From: Ascochyta rabiei
Lineage: Eukaryota; Ascomycota; Dothideomycetes; Pleosporales; Didymellaceae
DNA: 64,000 nt
Assembly (NCBI RefSeq): GCF_004011695.2
Contig: NC_082423.1
Coordinates: forward strand, 1,116,001-1,180,000
Direction of reading: 5' to 3'
In this document: positions 1 to 13,055 of the stretch, piece by piece
How positions within the stretch are numbered: the first letter of the stretch is position 1
How the letters are laid out: each line of letters opens with the position of its first letter
Program-made: the position numbers and the translations under genes
Notes under the pieces: model-generated
The model's database searches: none
What the model was told of the DNA's origin: nothing
The model's input: only the letters and a program-made list of their open reading frames with translations

Positions 1-2279
1 GCCTCTTTCTTATCTAAGATTATTACTGCCTATACTATAGTCCTTACTACGTTAGCGTAATCCTAGTAAATATATCCCTCTTCGCCGCAACAGGTACACA
101 GGTTAGCCTCCTAGCGTTGCTAGAATACCTTATTAGGAACCTATGTAGCCTAGTTAGGAGTAGACTACTTCTAACCCCTATGCTTAGCACTGCTGCTAGT
201 GCACACTGCGGACATAACTGTTATCTTAACATTACTGTCCCTATTACGCTTAGGTAGCGCCTAGGCAGGGCTGTAGTATAGCTAGTTTTCTATAGCTATA
301 GTCTTAATGTCTATAGTAATAGACTTTTACTCTATAACAGCTACATTATAATCTATATAAGGTACTTCTTAATTTATTACTATATTGCATATAGTTATAT
401 ATAGAGCCTAGTAGAGCTTTAATAGGCGCTGTTCTCTGCTCTAGTAGAGGCTGCCACTTTGCACTAGTAGCTGCTTAAACTAGAAAAAAAAGTCTAAGAA
501 TAACTTGTTAGGACCCTAACAGACGCTCTCTAGTTTTGCCTAGGCCTGTTTCTAGCTATAGTTGTTGCTGTAGCAGAATTCTAGGTATACTAGAAAGTCC
601 TTTAGACTCTACACACCTTAGGTACCCCTAATCTTATAGAACAGAGCTATATCTTATTACATAGATATACTTAGCTAGGACTATGTAAAGGTAAATATGT
701 CCTATAGCCTACTAATAAAGAACATGTCTGCCTGCAGCTCATGTTCTATTATAACCTACTACACCTTAAATAAGGATTTGTTCCTAGTAAAGGCCTTACC
801 TATAGGAAGAGGTTTCCTATAGGCTATAAACGCCTGTATAGAGGCATACAGGCCTAGGGCAGACGCTAAAAACAGCGCTTTGTAAGGCAGGTTAGGGGCT
901 AGGGTAGACGTTAGTAGGTACAGCGTTGCTTCTAAGGAGGACAATAGAACTATAGACGCAGGTCTAGTACAGGCAGTAGCTGTTTGTACTAGAGACTCTA
1001 CAAACACGCACATGTTAGAGTTATTATATTTAAGCAATACTATACGCTTATTAGTAGTAGTTAAGGCTTACTATAAGTTTATTATAAACTATAACATTTA
1101 GGCTATAAATTCCTAAAGGGTTAAGGGGATAGATTTGTCTAGGGGGTTATTCTAGGAACTGGCTAATACAGTATAAGTGCTAGCTGTTCTCCTAGAAGAA
1201 GAGATATAAATGTTATAGACTGGCCTTAGGGTAGAATACAATAAGGGTTAATATAGTATTATATCTCTTAAGAAGGTAACATATTACGTGTCCTTCTAAT
1301 ATGTCTGTAGGGCACGTAACTGTCCCGTCTTACTTAAGGCTAAACAAGGTCTAAGCCTATAACAGTACCTTAAAACACCTACTATCCTCTTTAACTCTAT
1401 TCTCTCTTGTAATTAACTTATATACTCTTAATATCTTAATACTCTAATATTATAATTAAAGTTAGATCTAAGACACTATAAGTCTTAAACTAAATTATCT
1501 AGGCTTACTGTCTTTAGAGAGGGACTAAGACAACCTACCTGTAGGAGAGCTAGTAGAGCGTAAGGTAACACCTCCTTCTATAGATAAGGAGATACCTTAA
1601 CAGACACAAAGTGTCTATAGTGCCCTAAGAGGATCTGTAGGTCCCCTAGGTAGTACACCTTACTCTAGAATCTATATCTATAGGGCAGCTCTAGCTAGAG
1701 AGGGTTAGAATAGCCTAGAAGTAAGTAATTAATAACAGGAGTTAGAAAACTTACGCAAATAGTTGTAAGAGACAAAAGACTAAGATAAACTTTTTTTTTT
1801 TTTATAAATATAGATGTAAATACAATAAAGGAGATCCTGTAATAATCCTATCCTTCTAAAAAGTATAAGAAGGTGTAGAGAAACTACAATATTCCCTATC
1901 TGTAAATTTTCTACAACTTAAAACCCTATAGATATATATTAAGTATAACTATACTAAATATAACTATTAGAAGAGAGATTATAAGGGATATTTCCTCTAA
2001 TCTCTAGTTAATTTCCTTATAGAGGAACAAAAGATTAACTTTAGCGTAAGGTATCTTTTAGAGAACCTAAAGACGTAATAGTAGGCTTACTACACAACTA
2101 ACTACTAAGAGGAACTACTCTAGAAACTAATGTAGTAAGAGCGAAAAAGAGTTATACTAGATGCTCTAGAAATACTAGCTAAATATAAGTAAGTAGCGTA
2201 TAAATCCTTAAAGTAATATAAGTAATAGTAATCTTAGTCTACTATAGATCTGTTAGACTTTATACGTCTACTATATAAA
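1..2279 (-). pseudogene. Decayed gag-like retroelement remnant
   Basis: Read on the minus strand, positions 57-98 encode a degraded CCHC zinc knuckle: Cys-x2-Cys, then Gly-Glu-Glu-Gly, with the His and last Cys both read as Tyr, as expected from C-to-T changes. Frames around it are full of TAG/TAA. This is the nucleic-acid-binding end of a retroelement Gag. Any downstream pol would lie left of the window. No LTR could be paired, and 120-2279 shows no other domain I recognise. A 92-codon minus-strand reading frame at 759-1037 looks like chance and is not called. Confidence 0.5.
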
Positions 2280-2757
2280 GAACTAGGTAGCTTAAACACA
2301 CTAGAGCTCTAAGTGTTAGAATATGTTACTGCGCTGCTCCCTAACATACAAAAAGACTTGTTTCTATTTCCCTACAAACAAAGGGTTATAGCCGCTACCA
2401 GGGGAGCATTAGGGTTCCTCCTAGTTAGGATCTCCTAAAGTAGTTAGATGAAAGCCTTATTGTACTTTTATAAGGGGTCTTGCGTCTCTCTTATGTAATC
2501 TAGACAAACCCTGTAAATAGACACTTACAGCGTCTAGATTATATAAGAGAGGTGTAAGACCCCTTACAAAAGTATAATAAGGCTTTTGTCTAACCACTTT
2601 AAGAGATCCTAACTAGTAGGAACCCTAATGCTCCCCTGGTAGCGGCTATAACCCTTTGTTTATAGGGAATTAGAAATAAGTCTTTTTGTATGCTAGGGAG
2701 CAGCGCAGCAACATGTTCTAACACTTAGAGCTCTAGTGTGTGTAAGCTACCTAGTTC
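2280..2757. repeat. Large foldback palindrome, 226-bp arms
   Basis: Arms 2280-2505 and 2532-2757 are reverse complements along their whole length, with mismatches that look mostly like transitions, and enclose a ~26-bp spacer. The spacer itself is partly self-complementary. No protein is encoded. It may be a foldback/MITE-like element or a head-to-head duplication. No target-site duplication was evident. Confidence 0.85.
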
Positions 2758-3018
2758 TTCCTACACCAAACACCAACTTTTCATAGTTAGAGAAAGGTTA
2801 TTTTTATCAAATTTTTATCCCAATATTGCAAATATGCCTTCCTAACATCTATTTCTAGCGTCTGTTTTGTAGTGCAGGCGTTGGAACAGGCGCGCTGGCT
2901 ATTGTAAGCTGAACAGAGTGGTTATCTAGTCTTAGTTAAGATGAAATCTCTGCAATGGCCCGTGCGCTTGTAGATTTAGATCGGTCAAAGGCATAACAAA
3001 CAGAGAAATCTTAGCTAT
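2758..3018. other. Unmutated spacer
   Basis: This stretch has ordinary base composition with CA and TG dinucleotides retained, in contrast to both neighbours. No gene or repeat is recognised. It directly abuts the left LTR of the Ty3 element. Confidence 0.4.
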
Positions 3019-3242
3019 TGTGGGTAAGAGTATTGCTTAATGCAAGAAGGTGGTTGTCTTCCCTAGCGAGCCCTAATAGTTCGCTGAGATTATCCGATAT
3101 ACCCTTCCAACAATCATGTGCCTCTAACCCCTAATAGCCCTTTTAGCCCTTGCCAGTTAACACCCCTAATAATCACGTGCACCTAAACCCTAATAGCCTT
3201 CTAAGCCCTTACTAGTTAACCCTATACTTTTACTCTACTACA
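3019..3242 (-). repeat. LTR of Ty3 element (3' LTR by pol orientation)
   Basis: It starts TGTGGGTAAGAG and matches 13056-13280 almost base for base apart from transitions. It retains CA and TG that its partner has lost, so it is less mutated than the other LTR. Confidence 0.8.
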
Positions 3243-3989
3243 TATCTCCCCTACCCTAAGAGCTTAGTCCCCTTAAGCTTACGTCTACCTCTATCTGTTG
3301 TTCTGCCCTTCTATAGCTCTATTATCTGTTCTAACAGAAGACCTACTAGTGTTTGCCTCTAAGCCTCTCTACTTTAAACAACCTCCTAGCACTACCTAGC
3401 AGTTTATTAGGCTGTTGCTTAATAGTTTATATTCACCTAACAATATTTACTCTAGCATTTTAGGTATCTAAACCTATTATAACTAATTCCTAAAGCCCTA
3501 TTAGTTTAGGACTTTAAGAAAGTACCTTATGCGTAACCTAATCTGTTTGCTATAACAGCTAAGGTAAGCCTAGATACCTACTATTTATTTATCTAGTAAA
3601 TCTTCTACTTATGTGTTAATTCGTCTATATTATTAGTAATAGCCTATTAGACTGTTTTAAGAACCTGGAATCCTCTAGCCCTAGGCCTGCTTATTTGTAG
3701 GTTGTTTAGCCTAGTCTAGCAACCTACCACCTTTTACTAGGTAATATTACTCTTACTAACGTAATAGCAAACAATTTTTACTAGCTTTAGGTCCCTTTAG
3801 GATAACGTATCTAAGCACAGTAGCTGTAGGGGAAGCAGCAGCCAGGATCTATATAAGCAGCCCCAGATCTGCTCCTTCTCTTCCTTTTTATCTTTAATTT
3901 CTACTTTGTTAAACTTCTTAACTTTCTGCTTCTTTATCCTTTAATAACACATAAGGCTTTTAGACCCTTATTTTAACCTTCTTCTTTGT

Positions 3990-5770
3990 TATGTCTACCT
4001 TGTCTTTAAGATCTCTAATTAAGGGTAGTAGCAGCAGTAGTAAGAAGCTCCTACCTAGAGGTTAAGGCCGCACAGGTTCTAGTATTAGCCTAACTAAAGC
4101 TTGTTGTCTTTCCTTATAGGAACAAGCTTAGCTTATTTATAAGACCCTTATTCCTTCTCTTTTTAAACCTAATAGGTTATTAATAGTTCTTCCTAGTACT
4201 TTCTTTCCTAAATAACAGTATAGACAGCACCTTAGCTTACAACATTACAGAAGCTTTTATAACAGCTCTTATTAGTAGGGCTAATCTTCCTCCTTTCCTC
4301 TATAACATTGCTGCTGCCTATACACATATCTGCTAGTTTAACACTCTACCTTCTAGAGAGAATTACTATATTAATTCTAACACTATATACTATAACTAGG
4401 CACCCTACTTCTTTTATTACCTCTACTGTTCTTTACACGCCTAAGTTCCTAGCAATCCTACGTTTCTAGACACTCTTAGCGCCTAACAGCAGTACTATTA
4501 AGCTACAATTAACAACAGCTGCTAGCCCCTATATACTATTAGTGCCTATAGTTCTTTTATTTAAGGGTTCTTACTTACTATAACTAACGCTGCTGTTTAA
4601 TACTCTACTTGTAATAACCCTAACTATCTAAATACTTACTATAATTATTATTAGAAGAGGTCTGCGCTATATACTTAGGCCTAAAATGCTAATAGTAATC
4701 TTAACCAGCTAGTCCCTTATACTAAGTATATTGCTAACAGCTATAAGAACTATTCTTTTAGTAAGTTCTAAAATCCTATTAAGCCTTATTTCTGCTAATT
4801 TCTTCTTAGCTGTTACTTGTTGTGCTGCTTCTACAATGCCTAGTCCTACTAAGGCTTACTACTATAAGGCAGGCTGCGCTAAAGCTTGCTCTTACGTAGA
4901 TACTAATATCTCCTTTACTAGTTACAGTTACTTTACTAATAATTATTTTAGCGCTAGTTTAAAGGATGCTTAGGAAACCTTAGAGGAAGAGGTAGCAAGC
5001 CTTAGCTATAAGATCTCTACTGCTTAGAACATTTCTTACTTAGTTTGCTCTTAGGGGTTATTAGGTACTCCTTCTTATACTTCTCTTTATAATTAACTCT
5101 AGGCTGTTGCTGCTGCTCCTAAAGCAGTTTACAGGGCTAGGAAATCTGCTTCCCCTTTATAGGCTTTAGGTTTTTAGATTACTCCCTTAAGTAATAATAA
5201 ACAGGCTATTAGCGCTCTAGCTTCTTTTGCTAGTTACTAAATAGATACTAATGCTGTATTAAAGGCTAATAACATAGACTTAGATAAGCCTCTCTGTACC
5301 CCTAGTAGTTCTCCTCTAGTTACTAATAGTAGGTTAGGGCAGTTTATGCGCTTAGCTAGCTTCTCTTCTATAACTTATACTACTTCTGCTTACAGTCCTA
5401 TATCTATTTCTTGTAGGGGGTCTCCTAGCGTTTTTAAGGATGCTGTAGAGAGTTTTAGCAGCCCCTATTGTTCTCTGCCTAGTTCTCCGCTACGCCCTAA
5501 TAGGCCTCTAGGTTATTACTGTTAGTATTCTTCTATCAGCTAGTTTCTTAAGGGCGATTTAGCTTGTAGCTCCCCAGGTGCTTAGCCTGCTGCTTAGTCT
5601 CCTTACACGCCTCTAGCTAAAGGTTATAATAATTATTTCTAGCTCCCTTCTAAGTATTATCACTATAGCCCTAGTAATGTTCCCTAAACGTCTAGTCGTA
5701 GCAGCTGTGGTGGTTCTTCTAGTACTGTTTAATCTGTTCCTTTGCTAGTACTGTCCTTAGTTCTATTAGT
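3990..5770 (+). pseudogene. Opposite-strand accessory ORF of the Ty3 element
   Basis: A Ser/Thr/Tyr-rich reading frame starts with ATG at 3990 and runs on the plus strand, against the direction of gag-pol, between the end of pol and the 3' LTR. It is interrupted by TAG/TAA codons at Gln/Trp-like positions and by at least one frameshift near 4190, but holds coding-like sequence for roughly 590 codons. A stop-free stretch is 4731-4973, followed by segments with Ser/Pro-rich composition to about 5770. I recognise no domain. It could be a structural or env-like accessory protein, or an unrelated captured gene. It converges on pol. Confidence 0.5.
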
Positions 5771-5799
5771 ATCAAAATCTAAAAATATATTAGTTTTTA

Positions 5800-8700
5800 T
5801 TTCCTTATTATAACTCCTTCCCCTACATAAATCTTTAGCTAACCCTTAGCTAAAATCTATTAGTTAGCTTTTGTTAATATTGTCCTATACTTTGTACTCT
5901 GCTCTTTACTTATCTATTATTATTTATAGCAGGTAGACCCTAACTAACTATTGTTTTAGTAGTCTATTAGGTTCTTTCTCTAAGTCCTTAGCCAGCACTC
6001 TCCTTTAGTCTATTGTTTTCTGTTAATAGAATTTAGTTAACATATTCCTAGCGTATGTTTCTTTTAGTGCTACTGTAATAAGCTTCTCTAGTATATATAT
6101 TTCTTTGTCCGTTTTCCTTATAATTTAGAGTAGACCTTTCTACTTTAGTGCAAGTTTATTTAGTTAGCTTATATTAATGTTGCAGACTATATCTTAGAGT
6201 AATACTAAGTTTAAAGTCTATTAGAATTAGCCTAAGCATTACCTAATTATTAATCTATTCTCTATTTAGTTCCCTTAGTAAAACAACGCAATCTACTACC
6301 TCTCTAAGCCGCTTGTCCCTATGCTTAAATTATTTTGCTGTAAGTGCTAGTAGCTCTGCTGTAGCCTAGATTATAGACTATAGTAGGGTCTACTAGGTTA
6401 GTATCTACAATTTAACTAGCAGGATGTGTTTTCTCCTGCACACTAAGTATATTAGCGTCTCCCCTATTGACTGTTTTACTGTAACTTAGTCTACCTATAA
6501 CACTAGGTGTAGGTTTAAGGTCTAGTTACTAGTTATTTTTCTTAATATACTAACAATATCTTTATATCCTTACTTAATAAGTCCTTAGGCCTAGGGATAG
6601 AAGGCACTGGCTATTACCTAGTTAATCCTATAAAGCTTTGTTAGCGCTTTAACTAGTGCTTAGTTTTTAGGTCTACTGTCTATTAACATCTTTAGGGAAA
6701 GACCCTATCTTACAAAGATATCCTGTTCTAGGAATTAAACTACGCTTACTAAGTTATTCTTAACTAGTGCCTAGGCTTCTACGTATCTAGACATGTAATC
6801 CTAAGACACTACTAGGTATTTATAGTTTCCTCTTCTAATAGGTATATACACAACGTTAATTATAATCTATTCCTATAGACTATTAGGGCTAACTGTAGGG
6901 TGTAGTTCTTTATTAAACTACTCGGCAGAGTAGAATTAACATTCTTTGCAGGTCTTAACGTATTGTTTAAGCTAATTAAACATCTTTAGTTAGAAGTATT
7001 AGTACTAGATCTTCTGCTATGTTCCTTCTCTTCCCTAATGCCTAGATTCGTCATATAGGGTGCAGATAATCTCCTCCTTTTAGTTAGGATTATTAAGAAC
7101 TTGTCTTAATAGTTTATTAGGTGCTGCTTTTGCCTAGAGGGTGTTGTTAATAACAGTAAATCTTAAGGCCTTCTTTCTCAGCTTGCGTAGGTCTAATTAG
7201 GAAAGACTATTAGGGATCTTTATTATAAGTAGCTATTTTATAATATTACAGAAGTATTCTATTTAAAGAGACTCTAACACTATAAGGTTAATTAAGTTTG
7301 CCTAGTACGCATGCTGCAGATCCTAATAGCTTATTGGGTTTTTTAATATTGTTATAGATCTAAGATGCTTATTAATAAAGTCCTTATTATCTTCCTTAGG
7401 CTGGCTTAGGGCTTTCTATCCCTTTCTCTCTAGTTATCTAGAGAGTGCGTCTGTTACCACGTTCTTATTTCCTGCAACGTATTAAACCTTAAATTTCTAC
7501 ATATTAAGTAAGGCTAACTATTAGGTAATTAGGGCTCCTAGAAGGTCTGTAGCACTTTAGTTAAGCTTATCTACTAAGGTGCAGGCGTCTGTTTTAATGA
7601 TAAAGTAGATACTCTATATCTATAGATAGAATTTCTTAAGGGCTAGTAATAACGCTTTACACTTATGTTTACCTAAGTCCTAGCATTATTCTGCAGTAGA
7701 CTAGACTCCTAATTTATAACGCACTAGGTGCTAGCAGCCTATTAGGTCTTCTTGTTAGATAACTACTCCCTAACCTTTTTTACTACTGTCTACTAATATA
7801 ATTACTAGCTATAGAGGTTCTGTATAGTTAATAGTTACTAAGGCAGGAGTAGTTATTAGACACGCTTTAAGTTTCTCTATTACCTAGTTTGCCTTAATAG
7901 TCTATTAGAACTTAGCATCTTTCTAGAGCAAGTTAAACAGAGGTGCTGCAATAGGGCTAAATTTAAGATTCTAGATGTAGTAGTAAACACAAAGTCTAAG
8001 AAATATTTAAATATCCTTTAGGGTTGTACAGGGGGGCCGGTTAACAAACTTCTGTACCTTTTTTATTGCTAGGTGCCTGCCCCTTTTATCTACAACGTAC
8101 CCTACTACTCCTATGCTGTTATAGCACTAGTCGCTCTTTAAGGCTAAGGCAGTAGCTCCTACTATCTTAAGGTTTTAGAGCGTCTAGTTAATGTTTATTA
8201 TGTGCTCCCTAATAAACCTCTAGATCCCCTATTTAAGTAACTTGTTATTGTAGTTTATATTTAGACCCTTTATAGTAAGGTTGTCTATATACAGCATATA
8301 ACAGAATAGGACTAGATCCTAGAGCACTTTTATTACTACGCGTACAAACTCTGCTACAGAGTTTATTGTTCCTATTAGGAGTGTGCATTAATGTACAAGC
8401 CTATAACTTAGAGTTATAAACGTAGTTAACAGGTAAGAGTCTAGGTATAGCTCTACCAAGTTATATCTAGAGAAGAAGTTAATAAGGGATATAATCTAAC
8501 ATCTAGCAAACTCTTCTTAGAACTTATTAGGATTAGGTAGCAAGTTCGTATCTCTTATTATAACCTTATTAATCTATTAGGCATTATTAATAAGCTAATA
8601 CCTAGTGTCCTTTTTCTTAACTAAGAACTATAGGATACTGTATAGGCTCTTACTATACTCTAAGACTACAAAGTTAAGCTGTTCCTAGATTATTTGTTCT

Positions 8701-10800
8701 ACTACGCCCCTAAGTTTCCTTAGGACTAGAAAGCTGTTCTCCTTCTAAGCAGCGTGTACTACTGTATTAATTTGTACTAGAGGGTAGACATCTGCATAGA
8801 TATGCCTAGACTTAGGGAAATTAAAGTATAAGGCTACTTCTTAACAGTAGAAGACTTTAATTAACATTTCTTGTTCCCTAGGCCGCAGCTAGTCCGCTAT
8901 CTTCATTTTCTAAAGTTGTTCTAGGGTTAACCTAGTACCTAATAGAAAGCTGGCAGTGCAGTCCTTAATATGCCTCTAAAACTACCGCTAGCCCTAATCT
9001 AGGTTTATTAGCTGTTAAAATTAAGCCCTTTCCTGCTAGTCTTAGCGTCCTTCTACAGCATGCAGGGTTACTATTAAGTTATAGACTAGTTAGACCTTCT
9101 TAGCTTTAGTTTTATACACAGCGCTGCACCTAAGTTTAATAGGATATTAAGTAGCTTCTCCCCTTTATTATACTAGTTCTGCCTAGTAGAGGCAGTTTAG
9201 GTCTAGAAGTATATTAGATAGTACCTTATTATGTCTACTCTTATAGAAGTGCTAATCCTCCTTAATTGTAGTGCACAGCAGATAGTAATCTAGCTAGGGC
9301 CTAACTAGTCTTGTAGTGGCGTATCCTAAAAGCCTATTAAGTCTTTGCCTGTTTGCTGTTAGGGTTTTTAAAGGTTCTAGAGAGTTAGGCCTAACGCTTG
9401 CTCTTCTTGTCCTTTTAAATGCATTAACCTGTAGGTAATTGTTCTAACTGTATTATCTATTACCCCTACAAACATTACATGTAATTTGTAGTCTTTAGAG
9501 TAGATAGTACACCTTATTTATCTATTTACTTAGTACTAGAAGGTGTATTGTGCGTTTGCTAGGTATAGGTTCCTAAGGATAACTAGGCTTAACAATAATG
9601 TCAGCACAAAGAAGTTAGTAGGGATTATAATATTCCTAATTATAACTAGGGCACGCTAAATTATCCCAGCAAAGGCTTTAAAAGTGCTATTAGCAGCCTG
9701 CAGGCGTAAGGATGCTATTTTGTTTAGCATAGACGTTATTACTAATCTAGCTACTTAAGCTGTCTTTAGATAAATAGTGTTAAGTTCTGCTCTAGATTCT
9801 AGCAGTGCTAACATCTAAGCATTGTTAATTGCTATTAGGGCTTACAGGCAATCTCTTTAGACGTGCTTAAAACTGTGTTCCTAATTATACTTTCTTTGCT
9901 CCTCTATAGTCCTTTCTTATTCTTCTTCTTTAAGGTTCATACTATAAGCATAGTAGGGCTGCTAGTAAGGGAATATAGGTGCGGCTATTAATGTTCTATT
10001 AGTACTTAATTTGTAAGAGCTAGCTTAAATAATTTGTCTGTTATAAGCCTCTATATAAACATATTTAGGACAGGAAAGTGTTATGTTGTTAACCTAGAGG
10101 CGTTGTTAATCCTTTTCTTAATTAGGTGCTAGTATTCCTAATAAGTCTAGGTCTGCTTTAGCGTAGTACGGCTTGCCTAGTCTTTGCTAGAGCTCTAGGG
10201 CTAATACTAACAGATCCTTAAGGGATACCTTAATAGTGGTTTAGAGGACCTAGCAACCTATCTTGTTTAGGTCTATTACAAGGTTATCTAGTAGTTAGTG
10301 CTTTTTTGCATTTTCTTGTGTTCTTAGGGTAGGGGCCTAGTTATTAACATCTATTTCTTCTTTAAATGCTACTGCCTTAGGGACCTTCTATCCTGCGACC
10401 TTGCTTTTATTGTTCTAAACAGTAAAGGTGTAACCTAATAATGCTTTAGAAACTGCACTATCCCTTACATAGCAATTAGTCTGTGTTAGGTTAACTATTG
10501 CTACAGATTAACTATTAACTTGTCCTTTAAAAACCTTACAGCTCTTGCTTTCTTTTAACACTATTGCAACTGTCTTTATTTTTTAGGCCTAGTCATCCTC
10601 TTTTAAAAGGCCTACCTCTTAATCTGCATTAAGGTTTATAATAATAGCGCTACTAGCAACCCTATTATTACCTTAGGTATAGTGTTCTTGCGCGTATAGG
10701 TTAATAGTAGTTAGTAGTTTAACTACTACGTGCCCTTCCCTCTTAAGCTGCTTTTTAATACCCTCTATTACTGTTTCTATAATATACGTCTCTAACACAT
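5800..10800 (-). pseudogene. Ty3 Pol: reverse transcriptase, RNase H, integrase (decayed)
   Basis: On the minus strand, 8760 down to 8240 gives a Ty3-type reverse transcriptase. A Val-Ile-Ile-Arg-Asp-Thr segment is followed by the hallmark Ser-Leu-Ile-(D/N)-Phe-Phe-Ser motif, then Thr-Asn-Ser-Val-Ala-(Gln)-Phe-Val-Arg, and the active site at 8280-8291 reads Tyr-Ile-Asp-Asn in place of Y-x-D-D. RNase H should follow at about 7500-8200 and integrase at about 5800-7400, by gene order; I did not resolve their individual residues. Stops are almost all TAG or TAA. The protein is dead: both the loss of the second catalytic Asp and the stops are consistent with RIP. Confidence 0.75.
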
Positions 10801-10849
10801 TATAGATATTACCCTATAAGTTTTTAGACAATCCCTATATAAGACGTTC

Positions 10850-12250
10850 TTGCTAGTTAAGGTTAACCTATTAGTTCTAGATTAGCTTTTCTTAGTCTGC
10901 GCATGCTAACGCTAGGTAGCCTTCCTTTCTATAGGCATAACAAACTATTAGGCCTCTTAGCTAGCTATATCCCTGCAGCGTTATCCTAGCTAGGAAAAGC
11001 CCTTCTTATTAAGTAATAGGGTATTAATTAAAGCTAGTAGGGTTTTGCGTCTTAATAGGTCTTTAGTATTACCTTTTAAGACCTATAAGGGCTATGCTAA
11101 CTTTCTATTATATGTATTTATATAAACCAGTTCTACTTCCTACAGCTCCTAAGGGGCAAGTAAGAGGTTTATGCTGTTAAGCTTAATCCTAGAGAACTTC
11201 TTAATAAGGTTTTTAACTTCTCCTTGTGTAGGCTGATGCCATAGTAGCATTTAGACTCCTTGCTTACCTAGGGGGCGTGCTCTAGATAGCCTCTTTAGCA
11301 CACTTTCTTTCTTTAAATAAGCTAGTTTAAATATGTTTAGGGGTTCTAATAGTTTATTAAGTGCCTATACCTTAGTTATTGTTATTTTCTTCTTAAATGC
11401 TAGGTTAAATAATTTAATTTCTAACTCTTGTAAGGCGACCTTGCTAATAAATGCTTTAATCTTAGCGTAGTAAAAGTCCTCGAGGCAGCTTATAGTAAGT
11501 TTTTATTTATTTAATACCTTATTAAGCTATAGTTTATTTAGGCCTTTTACTAAGTAGATGCCATTATACAATTCAGCTACTATCCTAGCTTCTAGGTATT
11601 ATTTAAACCTAGGGCTAAAGCTGTCTAGGTACCCTTAGAGCGACAAATTTAGGGTTAATAAGTATAAGATGCACTAAGTGCACAGCAAATTCTTAGTCTC
11701 TTCCTACTACGCCTTATCCTAGCTTTAGAATTGTTATTAGAGTGCTTCTTTAACAGCTTGCTAATTAGTTGCTACCTAGGCAGCTGCAAAGTCTGTTATG
11801 CTTAACTTAATAATCTCTTAGTAAGTATAGTTATAGTAACTAAGGAGTCTGCTAATACAGTCCTTAATAGTCTATTAGTAGAAACTAGAGCATTGTGTAA
11901 TCTCCTTTAGGAATTAAGTTATATCTCCTCTACTAAATACTAGAGGTACGTCTATAAAAGAGGCTTACTTATTAGCGTAGGTGTGCTAGTTCTTCTAGGC
12001 AATATTTCCTACTCTATTAGTAATAATAGAAAGGATTTAGCGCAAGTCTAGGTCTCCTAAAGCATTATTACTTAGTAGCAACGTGTTTAGGGTCTCTAGA
12101 TTTTTAGGATAGAGATAAGCTACTATAGTGTCTGCTTCTAGAGGTAATATAGTAAACCCTCCCCTTACAGCATCCTAATAGGTGCTAGAGGGAGCTTTGT
12201 ACGTTAGAGTGTCTAACATGCTAGCAAATCTTAGTTACTATTTTTATTTT
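10850..12250 (-). pseudogene. Ty3 Gag (decayed) with zinc knuckle
   Basis: A single zinc knuckle reads on the minus strand at 10901-10942 (Cys-Tyr-Ala-[Cys>Tyr], Lys-Glu-Gly-[His>Tyr], ending Cys-Ala-Asp), just upstream of pol as expected for Gag. The rest of the capsid region is too mutated to align by eye, so its start near 12250 is an estimate. Confidence 0.5.
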
Positions 12251-12616
12251 TAGGTATTTATTAATGCTAAATCTTATAGGTAGTTACTTATTAAAAGGCG
12301 TCTTCTTTTCTTATTTAAATAGCCTTTACTTAGGTGTTCTCTTTACATGTCCTTTAAAGGGCTTCTTTAGTTCTCCTATAGTTCCTACTTCTATATTATT
12401 ATTACTTACCTTTATTCTAACGCCTATAGGATTACTAGGCTATACCCTAAGAAATAATTAGCGTTTCCTTATAATTTAGTTATATTATACCTTCCTATTA
12501 TTGCATATTGCTATATAATTATCTAATAAGTAGGGGTTTTATAGCCTTAATAAAACTATAAGAACGCTCTCTTACTAGGACTGTGCACGCTGCACGTAAG
12601 GGCTGTAACTATTGTA

Positions 12617-12815
12617 ACTGTATAGACTTTTTGCTGCAAGTCCTAATAGATTCCTTAGCCTAGCTTAGTTCTGTACTGCTGGTATGTGTAGACGTTTTAC
12701 TACAAGTCCTAATAGTCTCCTAAGCCTAGCTTAGTTCTATACTGCTAGTATGTGTAGACCTTTTACTATTAGTTTTAATAGATTCCTAAGCCTAGCTTAG
12801 GCCTGTAACTGTTAG
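12617..12815. repeat. 66-bp tandem repeat, about three copies
   Basis: The motif CCTAGCTTAG recurs at an exact 66-bp spacing, and the blocks between (TACAAGTCCTAATAG, TACTGCTAGTATGTGTAGAC) also repeat. It lies in the leader between the 5' LTR and gag of the Ty3 element. A partial degraded copy continues to about 12890. Confidence 0.8.
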
Positions 12816-13055
12816 TATTAGATCTATATAACGCCTTTTACTCTATGCTGTTTTTCTAGGCCTAGCTTAGTATATAACTGCTTACTAGACCTGTCCTATA
12901 AATACTATGTTGCAAATGCGCAAAAGGACATTATGAAGGAGATGCTGTTTTCTACGTACTGTTTATTAGTGTTCTATTTAGTACTAGCTGTAGTAGCCTT
13001 AGCGGTCCCAAGGCTAAGGTTTTTAGGTGTTTAAGTTGCATATTAGTTACTATTT

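Noticed and set aside
759..1037. 92-codon minus-strand open frame
   Set aside because: Hydrophobic and open by chance in a mutated block; no domain and no agreement with the gag frame nearby.
12264..12461. 65-codon plus-strand open frame
   Set aside because: Lies antisense in the mutated Ty3 leader/gag region; no signal beyond AT-rich hydrophobic composition.
12617..12815. CRISPR-like array
   Set aside because: The 66-bp units are continuous tandem repeats without unique spacers, and the genome is eukaryotic.
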